The notes under the pieces are model-generated. The model did no database searches, was not told where the DNA came from, and saw only the letters and a list, made by a program, of their open reading frames with translations. From the NCBI RefSeq assembly GCF_003149025.1, contig NZ_QGDV01000017.1:1-63624 (forward strand): 63,624 bases of DNA, written 5' to 3'. This stretch comes from Rathayibacter iranicus NCPPB 2253 = VKM Ac-1602. GTDB taxonomy: Bacteria; Actinomycetota; Actinomycetes; Actinomycetales; Microbacteriaceae. This document shows positions 14,494 through 23,184 of this stretch, piece by piece. Each line of letters opens with the position of its first letter. Positions within the stretch are counted from its first letter, which is position 1. A program made the position numbers and the translations under genes.

Positions 14494-16479
14494 ATGGCGA
14501 CAGTCCCGAGCAACGGTGTCGCGCGGGTGCTCCTGGACTCGCCGCTCCCGCAGCTCGACCGGCTCCTCGACTACGCGGTGCCGGAGCGGATGCGCGCCGA
14601 GGTGCGGCCCGGCGTCCGCGTGCGCGTCCCACTGCGGACCGGCGGGCGGATCGCCGACGCCATCGTCGTCGAGACGGGAGCGGGGTCGGAGCATGTCGGC
14701 GCGCTCAGCGAGATTGAGGAGCTGGTCTCGCCGCTTGTCGTGCTGACGCCCGAGGTCTGGGCGCTCGCGCGGCGGGTCGCCGACCGCGCCGCAGGCGGAG
14801 CGAGCGATGTGCTGCGCCTCGCCGTCCCGCGTCGGCATGTGCGGGTCGAAAAGGCGCGCCTCGCGGCAGGTCCGGCGCCCACGACTCCCGCGCCCACGAC
14901 TCCTACGCTCGAGGCGAGCGGAGTGACGGGGTACGCCGCCGACGCCTTCGCGGGCCTCGTGGACGGGGCGCGCCTGGCTGTCGGGGCCATCCCGACACCG
15001 GTGCAGCTGCCTTCCCAAGCCTGGGTGGGCGGCTGGGCCGTCACGCTGGCCGAGCTCGCGCGCGACGCTCTCGCGGCCGGGCGCGATGTGATCCTCGCGG
15101 TTCCCGATTACCGCGACCAGGAGCAGCTCGAACTCGCCCTCGCCGCCCTCGTTCCGGCGGAGGCGGTGGTGCGGCTCGATGCGCGGCAGAAGGGCGCCGA
15201 GCGCTACGCCGCTTTCGTGCGCTGCCTGGATCCCGGCCCCCGGATCGTTGTCGGCAACCGCTCGGTGCTCTACGCGCCCTCTGCCGTCCTCGGTCTGATC
15301 GCACTCTGGGACGACGGGGACCCGCTGTTCGCCGAGCCGCTAGCGCCGTATGCGCATGCTCGAGACGTCGCCCTCGTGCGGCAGGAGCAGAGCGGAGCGG
15401 GGTTGGTTGTGCTCGGCAATACGCGCACGGTCGAGGTCGAACGGCTGGTCGAGATCGGCTTCGTTGCCGAGGTCGAGCCTCGGCCCGCTCGGCGCCCGCA
15501 CGTGGTACCGACAGCACAGCAGTGGGCGGCCGACGAGCATGACGCCGGCGCGCGTATCCCCTCGTCGGCCTGGCGCGAAGCGCGGAAGGGGCTCGACTCC
15601 GGTCCCGTGCTGGTGCAGGTCGCGCGTCCCGGCTACGCGCCGGTCGTCGCGTGCGCCCGCTGCCGCACGGTCGCACGCTGCAACCGCTGTCAGGGTCCGC
15701 TCGCCGTGCACGCTGAGGGCGGGCGCCCAAGCTGTGGCTGGTGCGGGTTGATCGCGGCCGAGTGGACCTGCTCGGTCTGCGAGGGCACGAACCTGCGCCT
15801 CGTCTCGCTCGGCGCCGGTCGCACCGCGGAGGAGCTGGGCCGGGCTTTCCCGGGCGTCAAAGTCATCGTCGCCGACGGCCAGCGACCGGTACTGACCCTC
15901 CCGGACGAGCCAGCGCTCGTGGTCGCGACCCGCGGCGCGGAGCCGCGAGCCGAGGGCGGATACCACGCAATCCTTCTGCTCGATGGCGAGCGGATGCTGG
16001 CGCGCGAGAGCCTGCGGGTGGCCGACGACGCGCTGCGCACGTGGTCGAACGCTGCCGCGCTCGCCCGCCCCGGCGCTCCCGTGCTGCTGGTCGGAGTCGG
16101 CGGCCGACTCGCCACCGCGCTCGCAACCTGGCGGCAGGCGGAGTACCTCCGTGCGGAGCTGTACGAGCGGCGGTCCCTGCGTTTTCCGCCCGCTGTTCGA
16201 CTCGCGACGGTGACGGGTGACGCGCACGCCGTGGAGGAGGCACTCGAGGCGCTCGACGAGAGCGACCGCCACGAGGTGCTTGGCCCGGTCGGCCTCGAGG
16301 ACGGCTCGGTTCGGGCCATCGTGCGCTTCGACTACGCTCGCGGTGCGGAGGTGGCCGCGCGCCTCCGGTCCGCCGTCATCCGCAATGCGACGCGGCGTCG
16401 CCGACCGCCTACCACGCCTGGCCGCTTCCGGCCGGCCCCGAAGCTGCGGGTCCGCCTCGACGATCCCGACATCCTCTGA
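14494..16479 (+). CDS. priA: Primosomal protein N'-like, helicase motifs absent
   Basis: PriA restarts stalled replication forks. This 661-residue protein keeps the N-terminal DNA-binding part (LLDSPLPQLDRLLDYAVPE) and the zinc-binding cysteine clusters (CARCRTVARCNRC, then CGWCG and CSVCEG). I find no Walker A P-loop or DEAH box where the helicase core should be; VAVPDYRDQEQLE replaces it. This ATPase-deficient form is typical of actinobacteria, so it probably acts as a structural restart factor. A short APTTP repeat lies at about residues 128-138. Confidence 0.85.
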   Translation: MATVPSNGVARVLLDSPLPQLDRLLDYAVPERMRAEVRPGVRVRVPLRTGGRIADAIVVETGAGSEHVGALSEIEELVSPLVVLTPEVWALARRVADRAAGGASDVLRLAVPRRHVRVEKARLAAGPAPTTPAPTTPTLEASGVTGYAADAFAGLVDGARLAVGAIPTPVQLPSQAWVGGWAVTLAELARDALAAGRDVILAVPDYRDQEQLELALAALVPAEAVVRLDARQKGAERYAAFVRCLDPGPRIVVGNRSVLYAPSAVLGLIALWDDGDPLFAEPLAPYAHARDVALVRQEQSGAGLVVLGNTRTVEVERLVEIGFVAEVEPRPARRPHVVPTAQQWAADEHDAGARIPSSAWREARKGLDSGPVLVQVARPGYAPVVACARCRTVARCNRCQGPLAVHAEGGRPSCGWCGLIAAEWTCSVCEGTNLRLVSLGAGRTAEELGRAFPGVKVIVADGQRPVLTLPDEPALVVATRGAEPRAEGGYHAILLLDGERMLARESLRVADDALRTWSNAAALARPGAPVLLVGVGGRLATALATWRQAEYLRAELYERRSLRFPPAVRLATVTGDAHAVEEALEALDESDRHEVLGPVGLEDGSVRAIVRFDYARGAEVAARLRSAVIRNATRRRRPPTTPGRFRPAPKLRVRLDDPDIL

Positions 16480-16496
16480 CGCTCCTGGAGAACCCC

Positions 16497-17402
16497 GTGC
16501 GCCTCGTCTTCGCCGGCACCCCCGCCGCAGCCGTCCCGACCCTCCGTGCCCTCGCCGCGTCCGCGCACGAGGTCGTCGCCGTGATTACGCGGGCCGACGC
16601 CCCGGCCGGCCGCAAGCGCGTGCTGACCCCTTCGTCGGTGGCCGTTGCCGCTCAGGAGTTAGGGATCCCGATCCTTCGCGCGAACCGCCTCGACGAGGAG
16701 ACGACCGATCGGATCGCGGAACTCGCGCCGGACCTCGGCGTGATCGTCGCCTACGGTGGCCTCGTCCGCGCTCGGCTGCTGGCGGTGCCGCGGCTCGGCT
16801 GGATCAACCTGCACTTCTCGCTTCTGCCGCGCTGGCGCGGGGCCGCTCCGGTGCAGCGCGCCCTCATGGCCGGTGAGACGCGGATCGGCGCGAGTGTGTT
16901 CCAGCTCGTTGCCGAACTCGATGCCGGCGACGTCTACGCCGAGCTGGCAGAGGAGGCGGGGGAGCGGACGGCGGGGGAGCTGCTCGAGGTGCTCGCCCGC
17001 GGGGGAGCCGACCTCACCCTCGGCGTGGTCGAGGCTCTGGCGGAGGGCAGCGCGGTCGCGGCGCCGCAGACAGGCGAGGTCACATTCGCTCCCAAGCTCG
17101 ATGTCACTGACGGCCGGGTCGATTGGAGCCTGCCCACCGCGCAGGTCCTCGCTCTGGTCCGCGGCGTGACGCCCGAACCCGGCGCCTCGACCGCCATCGG
17201 GGACGTGCGTCTCAAGGTGCTTGCCCTCCGCGCCGCCGAGGGCAGGCTCGAACCGGGGGCCGTCCGGCTCGACTCCCGGCGTGCGCTGGTCGGCACGGGT
17301 GACGGCGTCGTGGAACTCGTCACCGTCCAGCCCGCCGGGAAGATGCCGATGCCCGGAGTCGACTGGGCGCGAGGCCTGCGCGAGAGCACGGTGCTCTCGT
17401 GA
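16497..17402 (+). CDS. fmt: Methionyl-tRNA formyltransferase
   Basis: Fmt transfers a formyl group from 10-formyl-tetrahydrofolate to initiator Met-tRNA. The 301-residue protein shows the N-terminal formyltransferase domain (RLVFAGTPAAAVPTLRALAA) and the catalytic stretch NLHFSLLPRWRGAAPVQRA. The C-terminal OB-fold domain includes LEPGAVRLDSRRALVGTGDG. The GTG start lies 17 bases after priA. The stop overlaps the rsmB start (GTGA), so the two translation genes are coupled. Confidence 0.96.
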   Translation: MRLVFAGTPAAAVPTLRALAASAHEVVAVITRADAPAGRKRVLTPSSVAVAAQELGIPILRANRLDEETTDRIAELAPDLGVIVAYGGLVRARLLAVPRLGWINLHFSLLPRWRGAAPVQRALMAGETRIGASVFQLVAELDAGDVYAELAEEAGERTAGELLEVLARGGADLTLGVVEALAEGSAVAAPQTGEVTFAPKLDVTDGRVDWSLPTAQVLALVRGVTPEPGASTAIGDVRLKVLALRAAEGRLEPGAVRLDSRRALVGTGDGVVELVTVQPAGKMPMPGVDWARGLRESTVLS

Positions 17403-18769
17403 GTGCGCGTCGCGACGCCGCTCCCGCCCGGCACGTCGCCTACGACGTGCTGCTCGCGGTGAGCGGATCGGACGCGTACGCGAATTTGGTGCTGCCCGCC
17501 CGCATTCGTGCGGCCGACCTCTCGCCGGCGGACGCCGCTCTCGCGACCGAGCTCTGCTACGGCACGCTGCGCATGTCCGGCTACTACGACCGGGTGATCG
17601 CCCTCGCCTCGGCACGCGCGGTTGAGAGTATCGACGCTTCGGTGCTCGACGCGCTGCGCCTGGGCGTGCACCAGCTCCTAGCGACCCGGGTGGCTCCGCA
17701 CGCGGCCGTGAACGAGAGCGTCGCGCTGGTTGCGGCGGGTTCCTCCCGCGGTGCTGTTGCGTTCGCGAACGCAGTGCTGCGGACGGTCTCCCGCTCGAGC
17801 GCTGAGGAGTGGCGCGAGCGGGTTTCGGTTGCCGCGACTTCGGGGGATGACCGGATCGCCGCGCTCAGCTCGCATCCCGTCTGGATCGTGCGCGCGCTGC
17901 GCCGGGCCCTCGCCGCGGAGGGAGCGGCGGACGAGCTCGAGGCGCTTCTCGACTCCGACAACGCCGCGCCCCGGGTGAACCTGGTGGCGCTGCCCGGGCT
18001 CGCCTCGGCGGACGACGTCCCCAACGCCGAACCGGACCGTTTCTCTCCACTCGGCATGACCGGATCGGGCGGCGACCCTGAGGCGGTCCCCGCCGTGCAC
18101 GAGGGTCGTGTCCGCGTGCAGGACGAGGGCTCGCAGCTCGCCGCTCTCACGCTCTCGCGGGCCCGCCCGGCGCAGGCCGGCGAGCGCTGGCTCGACCTGT
18201 GTGCCGGTCCGGGCGGCAAGGCGGCGCTGCTCGCGGCGGAGGCACGTACTCAGGGAGCGACGCTGCTCGCCAACGAGGTTGTGCCGGGGCGCGCAGGTCT
18301 GGTGCGGAGGGCCCTGGTGGCCGTCGATCCCTCCGTCGAGGTGCGCACCGGCGACGGACGCACGCTCGGCGACGAGCAGCCGGGCGCCTTCGACCGCATC
18401 CTGCTCGACGCGCCCTGCACCGGCCTCGGGGCATTGCGGCGTCGACCGGAGGCGCGGTGGCGCAAGGCCGCCTCCGACGTCGAGCAGCTCGCGACGCTTC
18501 AGGGCGAGCTGCTCGACTCCGCCATCAGGGCGCTGGCGCCCGGCGGACTCCTTGCGTATGTCACCTGCTCGCCGCACCTGGGGGAGACGCGACGAGTGTT
18601 GGCGCTCGCCCAGGAGCGGCACGCGCTCGAACTCGTCGACACCCCCGCGGTGCTGCGGGGCGTGACGTCCGCTCCGCTCCCGCTCCCGGACGGCACGCTT
18701 CATGTGCAGCTCTGGCCGCACCGCCATGGCACCGACGCGATGTTCATCCAGCTCCTCCGCCTCCGCTGA
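17399..18769 (+). CDS. rsmB: 16S rRNA m5C967 methyltransferase family protein
   Basis: RsmB methylates cytosine 967 of 16S rRNA using SAM. The 456-residue protein has the N-terminal NusB-like domain (ARHVAYDVLLAVSGSDAYAN) and a C-terminal Rossmann methyltransferase. The SAM motif is WLDLCAGPGGKAALLA. The two cysteines of this class are in LLDAPCTGLGALRRRPE and VTCSPHLGET. The start overlaps fmt. A perfect 12-bp inverted repeat lies just downstream and may terminate the transcript. Confidence 0.95.
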   Translation: MSARRDAAPARHVAYDVLLAVSGSDAYANLVLPARIRAADLSPADAALATELCYGTLRMSGYYDRVIALASARAVESIDASVLDALRLGVHQLLATRVAPHAAVNESVALVAAGSSRGAVAFANAVLRTVSRSSAEEWRERVSVAATSGDDRIAALSSHPVWIVRALRRALAAEGAADELEALLDSDNAAPRVNLVALPGLASADDVPNAEPDRFSPLGMTGSGGDPEAVPAVHEGRVRVQDEGSQLAALTLSRARPAQAGERWLDLCAGPGGKAALLAAEARTQGATLLANEVVPGRAGLVRRALVAVDPSVEVRTGDGRTLGDEQPGAFDRILLDAPCTGLGALRRRPEARWRKAASDVEQLATLQGELLDSAIRALAPGGLLAYVTCSPHLGETRRVLALAQERHALELVDTPAVLRGVTSAPLPLPDGTLHVQLWPHRHGTDAMFIQLLRLR

Positions 18770-18777
18770 CTGCGCCG

Positions 18778-18838
18778 CGCGAGATGCCTGTGGGGTGCAT
18801 GTTCTTCGGGGCGTCACGTACTCAAGAGGCATCTCGCG
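18778..18838 (+). repeat. Perfect 12-bp inverted repeat between rsmB and rpe
   Basis: CGCGAGATGCCT (18778-18789) is followed 37 bases later by AGGCATCTCGCG (18827-18838). Pairing continues by a few G-C pairs if two bases bulge. There is no U-run after it and the loop is long, so a classic intrinsic terminator is unlikely. A cruciform, an operator for rpe, or an old insertion footprint are alternatives. Confidence 0.6.
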
Positions 18839-18877
18839 GCGGGGAGGAGGGCGGGGGTGGGCGTTTAGGGTGGAGGC

Positions 18878-19540
18878 ATGCGTGCACGGATCAGTCCCAG
18901 TATTCTGGCCGCCGACTTCGTGAATTTTGAGGCCGAGCTGCAACGTATCGCCGGGGCGGATCTGGTGCACGTCGACGTCATGGACAACCATTTCGTGCCG
19001 AACCTGACCTTCGGGCTGACGATGGTGCAGCGCCTCCAGGACGTCTCGCCCCGCCCGCTCGACGTGCATCTGATGATTGAGGACCCGGACCGATGGGCCC
19101 CCGACTACGCCGAGACCGGCGCCTTCTCGGTCACTTTCCACGCCGAGGCCGCGCACGACGCCGTCGCCCTCGCTCGACGTCTTCGCGAGATCGGCGCACG
19201 CGCGGGCTTGGCGCTCAAGCCCGGGACGATGGTGGATGAGTACCTCGATCTGCTGCCCGAGTTCGATCAGGTCCTCGTCATGACCGTCGAGCCGGGCTTC
19301 GGCGGGCAGTCGTTTCTGGCGGAGACGATGCCCAAACTGCGCACGCTCCGCCATATCGTCGACCGCACCGGACTCGACGTGTGGCTGCAGGTCGACGGAG
19401 GCATTGCCCCGGGCACGATCGAGATCGCGGCGGAGGCGGGGGCCGACACCTTCGTCGCCGGCTCCGCAGTCTTCGGCGCCGACGACCCGGAGGCGGCGAT
19501 CGCAGCCCTGCGCGACACCGCGACCGAGCACCGGCACTGA
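18878..19540 (+). CDS. rpe: Ribulose-phosphate 3-epimerase
   Basis: Rpe interconverts ribulose 5-phosphate and xylulose 5-phosphate in the pentose phosphate pathway. The 220-residue TIM barrel has the conserved [10 protein letters not shown] start, the catalytic [16 protein letters not shown], and [13 protein letters not shown]. The ATG lies six bases after TAGGGT (18866-18871), a possible -10 element, so its mRNA could be leaderless, though GGTGGAGG could also act as a ribosome-binding site. It is separated from hisE by a 223-base gap with tandem repeats. Confidence 0.95.
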   Translation: MRARISPSILAADFVNFEAELQRIAGADLVHVDVMDNHFVPNLTFGLTMVQRLQDVSPRPLDVHLMIEDPDRWAPDYAETGAFSVTFHAEAAHDAVALARRLREIGARAGLALKPGTMVDEYLDLLPEFDQVLVMTVEPGFGGQSFLAETMPKLRTLRHIVDRTGLDVWLQVDGGIAPGTIEIAAEAGADTFVAGSAVFGADDPEAAIAALRDTATEHRH

Positions 19541-19632
19541 CGCCTCCGCTCGTCGGCACACGTGCGATGTGCAGGGGATCCGCGCTGTCCTCCCCGTTCC
19601 ACAAGCCGAAACGCCTTTCCGCGGCTGCATCC

Positions 19633-19708
19633 CCTGCGAATGGCACACACTCCTGCGAATCGCACTTACGCCTGCGAATGGCACACACTCCTGCGAATCG
19701 CACACAGC
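19633..19708 (+). repeat. Four 19-base tandem repeats between rpe and hisE
   Basis: Four head-to-tail units of exactly 19 bases begin CCTGCGAATsGCAC (s is g, c, g, c in turn). They lie at 19633-19651, 19652-19670, 19671-19689 and 19690-19708. Units 1 and 3 are identical, suggesting duplication of a 38-base block. They end about 21 bases before the predicted -35 of hisE, so they could be iterated binding sites for a regulator. There are no spacers and no cas genes, so this is not a CRISPR. Confidence 0.85.
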
Positions 19709-19729
19709 CCCGCCAAGCGGTGCCCCGCG

Positions 19730-19757
19730 TTGGGCCGTTCTCGCCGCCGTATACACT
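19730..19757 (+). promoter_or_regulatory. Promoter of hisE, probably leaderless
   Basis: TTGGGC (19730-19735) and TACACT (19752-19757) are separated by 16 bases. The hisE GTG starts six bases after the -10, where transcription is expected to begin. No Shine-Dalgarno sequence fits, so a leaderless transcript is likely, as is common in actinobacteria. Confidence 0.55.
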
Positions 19758-19763
19758 TCCAGG

Positions 19764-20027
19764 GTGAAAACTTTCGACGACCTCTTCGCCGAGCTGGGCG
19801 AGAAGGCCGCCAGCCGTCCCGAAGGATCAGGCACCGTCCGCGAACTCGACGCTGGCGTGCACGTCATCGGCAAGAAGATCGTCGAGGAGGCCGCAGAAGT
19901 GTGGATGGCCGCCGAGTACGAGGGCGACGAGCGCACCGCCGAGGAGATCTCGCAGCTGCTCTATCACCTCCAGGTACTCATGCTCGCCAAGGGCCTGACG
20001 ACGGCCGACGTGTACCGACATCTGTGA
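19764..20027 (+). CDS. hisE: Phosphoribosyl-ATP diphosphatase
   Basis: HisE hydrolyses phosphoribosyl-ATP to phosphoribosyl-AMP, the second step of histidine synthesis. The 87-residue protein has the MazG-like all-alpha fold, with the metal-binding pattern [17 protein letters not shown] and the following [17 protein letters not shown] helix. The GTG at 19764 is chosen because the conserved start [14 protein letters not shown] follows at once. hisG lies 110 bases downstream, the normal actinobacterial pair. Confidence 0.94.
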   Translation: MKTFDDLFAELGEKAASRPEGSGTVRELDAGVHVIGKKIVEEAAEVWMAAEYEGDERTAEEISQLLYHLQVLMLAKGLTTADVYRHL

Positions 20028-20137
20028 GTCCTGCCCCGCTCGTCGGGCTGCGCCGCCGATCCGCGCCGTCGCGTCCACATTCTTTCCGCGGAGCCGTGCC
20101 GCCCCTCGAACCACCGTCGAGTCCTGAAGGACGTCCT

Positions 20138-21001
20138 GTGACCACCACCCTCGCCAGCGCACTTCTGCGCGTCGCCGTCCCCAACAAGGGCTCCCTGTCG
20201 GAGACTGCCGGCCAGATGCTCGCCGAGGCGGGCTACTCCGGCCGCCGCGACCCGAAGGAGCTGCACGTCGTCGACGAGCGCAACGGCGTCGAGTTCTTCT
20301 ATCTGCGGCCACGCGACATCGCGACCTACGTCGGCTCCGGCGCCCTCGATGTCGGAGTGACGGGTCGCGACCTCCTCATTGATTCCGGCTCCGAGGCGCG
20401 CGAGATCGCCAGCCTCGGCTTCGCGAACTCGACGTTCCGCTTCGCCGGTCCGGCAGGCCGCTACACCGAACTCACGCAGATACACGGTCTCCGTGTCGCC
20501 ACCAGTTACCCCGGCCTCGTCGGACGCTTCCTCCGCGAGCACGGCGTCGAGGTGACGCTGATCCGCCTCGACGGCGCGGTCGAGTCCGCAATCCAGCTCG
20601 GCGTCGCGGACGTGATCGCCGACGTCGTCGAGACGGGCACCACGCTCCGCAAGGCGGGGCTGGAGATTTTCGGCCCGGTCATCCTCGACTCCACCGCCGT
20701 GCTCGTCTCGGCCGCAGGGGAGCCAGAGGGTATTCCGGTGCTGCTGCGCCGCCTCCAGGGTGTGCTCGTTGCACGCCAGTACGTGCTGCTCGATTACGAC
20801 TGCCCGGTCGCCCTGCTCGAGCGCGCCACCGCGCTCGCTCCCGGCTTCGAGTCGCCGACCGTCTCGCCGCTGCATGATCCAGAATGGGTCGCCGTGCGCG
20901 TCATGGTTCCGCGCACCGACATGAACCAGGTGATGGACCGCCTCTACGACCTCGGCGCTCGCGCGATCCTGGTCACCTCGATCCACGCCGCACGCCTGTA
21001 A
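20138..21001 (+). CDS. hisG: ATP phosphoribosyltransferase, long form
   Basis: HisG joins ATP and PRPP in the first and regulated step of histidine synthesis. At 287 residues it is the long, hexameric form with a C-terminal ACT-like regulatory domain (about 210-287), so no HisZ is needed. Catalytic-domain motifs include LRVAVPNKGSLSETAGQML and DVIADVVETGTTLRKAGLE. The frame is open far upstream, but conserved sequence begins at RVAVPNKG, and GTG at 20138 follows a GAAGGACG site. Confidence 0.93.
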   Translation: MTTTLASALLRVAVPNKGSLSETAGQMLAEAGYSGRRDPKELHVVDERNGVEFFYLRPRDIATYVGSGALDVGVTGRDLLIDSGSEAREIASLGFANSTFRFAGPAGRYTELTQIHGLRVATSYPGLVGRFLREHGVEVTLIRLDGAVESAIQLGVADVIADVVETGTTLRKAGLEIFGPVILDSTAVLVSAAGEPEGIPVLLRRLQGVLVARQYVLLDYDCPVALLERATALAPGFESPTVSPLHDPEWVAVRVMVPRTDMNQVMDRLYDLGARAILVTSIHAARL

Positions 21002-21013
21002 CGAGGAGGAGCG

Positions 21014-21775
21014 ATGAGTCTCGCCGTCCGCGTCATCCCCTGCCTCGACGTCGCCGCCGGCCGCGTCGTCAAGGGCGTCAACTTCCAGAATCTGCGCGAT
21101 GCCGGCGACCCCGTCGAACTCGCCCGTCTGTACTTCGAGCAGGGCGCCGACGAGTTGACCTTCCTGGACGTCACGGCCACCGTGGATGACCGATCCACCA
21201 CCTACGAGGTGGTCCGAGCGACCGCCGAGCAGGTCTTCATCCCGCTCACGGTCGGCGGAGGCGTCCGCAGCACCGAGGATGTCTCGCGCCTACTCGCCCA
21301 CGGCGCCGACAAAGTGGGCGTCAACTCGGCCGCGATCGCCCGCCCCGAACTCCTCGGCGAGATCGCCGACGTCTTCGGCGCGCAGGTGCTCGTGCTCTCG
21401 CTCGACGTCAAGCGGAGCGACGCCGCGGCCTCCGGCTTTGTCGTCACCACCCACGGCGGTCGCCACGAGACCACCCTCGACGCCCTCGCCTGGGCGACCG
21501 AGGCGATCGAGCGTGGCGCGGGGGAGCTGTTGGTCAACTCCATCGACGCCGATGGCACCAAGCAGGGCTTCGACCTGGAGCTGATCGCTGCGGTGCGCGA
21601 GCTGAGTAGCGTTCCGGTGATCGCCTCCGGAGGCGCCGGCGCCGCCCGGCACTTTGCCCCCGCGATCGAGGCGGGCGCCGACGCCGTGCTCGCCGCGTCC
21701 GTCTTCCACAACCGCGAACTCAGCATCGGCGACGTCAAGCGAGCGCTTGGCGACTCCGGGATCGAGGTCCGATGA
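21014..21775 (+). CDS. hisF: Imidazole glycerol phosphate synthase subunit HisF
   Basis: HisF uses ammonia from HisH to convert PRFAR into imidazole glycerol phosphate and AICAR. The 253-residue TIM barrel has the N-terminal [18 protein letters not shown] with the catalytic aspartate, the phosphate-binding VGGGVRS, and the second catalytic aspartate in [15 protein letters not shown]. An AGGAGGA site precedes the ATG. hisH is not in this window. It overlaps hisI by four bases. Confidence 0.96.
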   Translation: MSLAVRVIPCLDVAAGRVVKGVNFQNLRDAGDPVELARLYFEQGADELTFLDVTATVDDRSTTYEVVRATAEQVFIPLTVGGGVRSTEDVSRLLAHGADKVGVNSAAIARPELLGEIADVFGAQVLVLSLDVKRSDAAASGFVVTTHGGRHETTLDALAWATEAIERGAGELLVNSIDADGTKQGFDLELIAAVRELSSVPVIASGGAGAARHFAPAIEAGADAVLAASVFHNRELSIGDVKRALGDSGIEVR

Positions 21776-22137
21776 CCCCCGCCGACCTCGCCGCCGTCCT
21801 TGACCGTGCGAGCTTCGATGCCGCCGGGCTGCTCCCCGCGATCATCCAGCAGCACGACTCCGGCGAGGTGCTGATGCTGGGCTGGATGGACCGCGAGGCT
21901 CTCCGACGCACTCTCACCGAGGGCCGGGTCACCTTCTGGTCCCGCTCCCGGCAGGAGTACTGGCGGAAGGGCGACACCTCCGGCCACGCGCAGTACGTGC
22001 GTGCAGCCGCGCTCGACTGTGACGCCGACACTCTGCTCGTGCAGGTGGAGCAGATCGGCGCCGCCTGCCACACGGGCGAGCACTCCTGCTTCGACGTGGA
22101 TCCGCTCGCGCCAGTCACGCTCGGCGTCCACGAGTGA
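21772..22137 (+). CDS. hisI: Phosphoribosyl-AMP cyclohydrolase
   Basis: HisI opens the purine ring of phosphoribosyl-AMP in the third step of histidine synthesis. The 121-residue monofunctional enzyme has the zinc and magnesium ligands in [18 protein letters not shown], in [21 protein letters not shown] and in the H-S-C segment near the C-terminus (GEHSCF). HisE is a separate gene upstream. It overlaps hisF and the following membrane gene by four bases each, so translation is coupled. Confidence 0.95.
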   Translation: MTPADLAAVLDRASFDAAGLLPAIIQQHDSGEVLMLGWMDREALRRTLTEGRVTFWSRSRQEYWRKGDTSGHAQYVRAAALDCDADTLLVQVEQIGAACHTGEHSCFDVDPLAPVTLGVHE

Positions 22138-22763
22138 GCGGGCGCCGCCTGAAGTACTCCGCGATCCTCGGGGTCGTGCTCCTGGCCGCGCTCGAACTCA
22201 CTGCGTCGACCCAGCCGTGGTTCTCGCTCGTTCTCGCGGCGCCCGAGGGCGACGGCCAGCGGATCGACGTGGCCGGGACGGTCGCCGCTCCCGCGCTCTC
22301 GGCCCTCGCCCTCGCCGGCCTGGCTCTCGCGGCTGCTCTGGCCATCGCCGGGCCCGCCTTCCGTGTCGTGCTCGGAGTGCTGCAGGTGGTGCTCGGTGGC
22401 TCCGTGGTCCTCGCCGCATCGACGGCGCTGGCCGATCCGGTGCGGGCGGGAGCCTCGCTGGTCACCGATGCGACGGCGATAGCGGGCGAGCACTCGGTCG
22501 CGGCGCTCGTCGCCTCCTCGAGTTGGACCGCTTGGCCGGTCGTCGCGCTGCTCTGCGGCGCAGTCACGGCCCTGCTCGGCGTCGGAATACTGGTCACGGT
22601 GCGTCGTTGGCCGGGCTCCGCGAGGAAGGGCGCGTCCCGCTTCGAGCCCGCTGACGGCTACGGCCACGGCGCGTCGACAGTCTCGACCGAGGACGGCGAT
22701 ATCGACCCGGTCATCTCCTGGGACGAACTTTCCCGCGGCGACGACCCGACCTCCGCGCGCTGA
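22134..22763 (+). CDS. Trp-operon-associated membrane protein
   Basis: This 209-residue protein matches the actinobacterial family found in tryptophan operons (Trp_oprn_chp type), whose function is unknown. There are four predicted transmembrane helices: near residues 8-26 ([16 protein letters not shown]), 47-68, 73-95 and 133-157, with an acidic C-terminal tail. It begins with GTG overlapping hisI. In relatives trpE normally sits between hisI and this gene; here trpE is absent. A role in membrane-linked tryptophan metabolism is only inferred from position. Confidence 0.8.
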   Translation: MSGRRLKYSAILGVVLLAALELTASTQPWFSLVLAAPEGDGQRIDVAGTVAAPALSALALAGLALAAALAIAGPAFRVVLGVLQVVLGGSVVLAASTALADPVRAGASLVTDATAIAGEHSVAALVASSSWTAWPVVALLCGAVTALLGVGILVTVRRWPGSARKGASRFEPADGYGHGASTVSTEDGDIDPVISWDELSRGDDPTSAR

Positions 22764-22774
22764 CGCCGAGTTGG

Positions 22775-22851
22775 CGTTCGCAATCGAGGTGGACAGCGTC
22801 GGGAGTCGTCCCTGCGGGCCCTTCGCCGCCCTGTGACCTCGGTTGCGAACG
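22775..22851 (+). repeat. Long imperfect inverted repeat after the trp membrane gene
   Basis: CGTTCGCAATCGAGGT (22775-22790) pairs with ACCTCGGTTGCGAACG (22836-22851) at 15 of 16 positions across a 45-base loop. The arms are G+C balanced and no U-run follows. It lies in a 186-base intergenic space that also holds TAAACT (about 22910), a candidate -10 for the next gene. A terminator, attenuator or old mobile-element end are possible. Confidence 0.6.
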
Positions 22852-22949
22852 CGTCGGCATCGCGCCCCCGACGGAGCGCCGTGGTGCCGGGCCCCAGGAG
22901 GCTGCGGGCTAAACTGCTCTCGTTCCGATGCACCCCCAGGAGGAGAACC

Positions 22950-23183
22950 ATGAGCAGCGAGCACGACGACGACAACCACGGCCACTCGCCCGCAGCGTGG
23001 ACGGCCGTCGTCATCATGCTGGTCGGCTTCACGATCGGCACGATTGCGTTCTGGTTCGACGTGCCCCTGGTCGTGTGGCTCTCCGCCGGCCTTGTCGTGG
23101 TGGGCCTGCTCGTAGGAATGGGCCTTGCCAAGGCGGGTTACGGCGTCGATGGCGCGAAGGCCAACCCGAAGGCGCGGGTCTGA
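22950..23183 (+). CDS. Small HGxxPAAW-type membrane protein
   Basis: The 77-residue product begins with an acidic, histidine-containing segment and HGHSPAAWTAV, the signature of a small actinobacterial membrane family of unknown function. Two transmembrane helices follow, about residues 18-37 (AVVIMLVGFTIGTIAFWF) and 41-62. ATG at 22950 has a good AGGAGGAG site. It precedes trpC by one base, the conserved position, suggesting co-expression with tryptophan genes. Confidence 0.8.
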   Translation: MSSEHDDDNHGHSPAAWTAVVIMLVGFTIGTIAFWFDVPLVVWLSAGLVVVGLLVGMGLAKAGYGVDGAKANPKARV

Positions 23184-23184
23184 C

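Noticed and set aside
19633-19708. CRISPR array
   Set aside because: Units are contiguous without spacers, and no cas gene is present.
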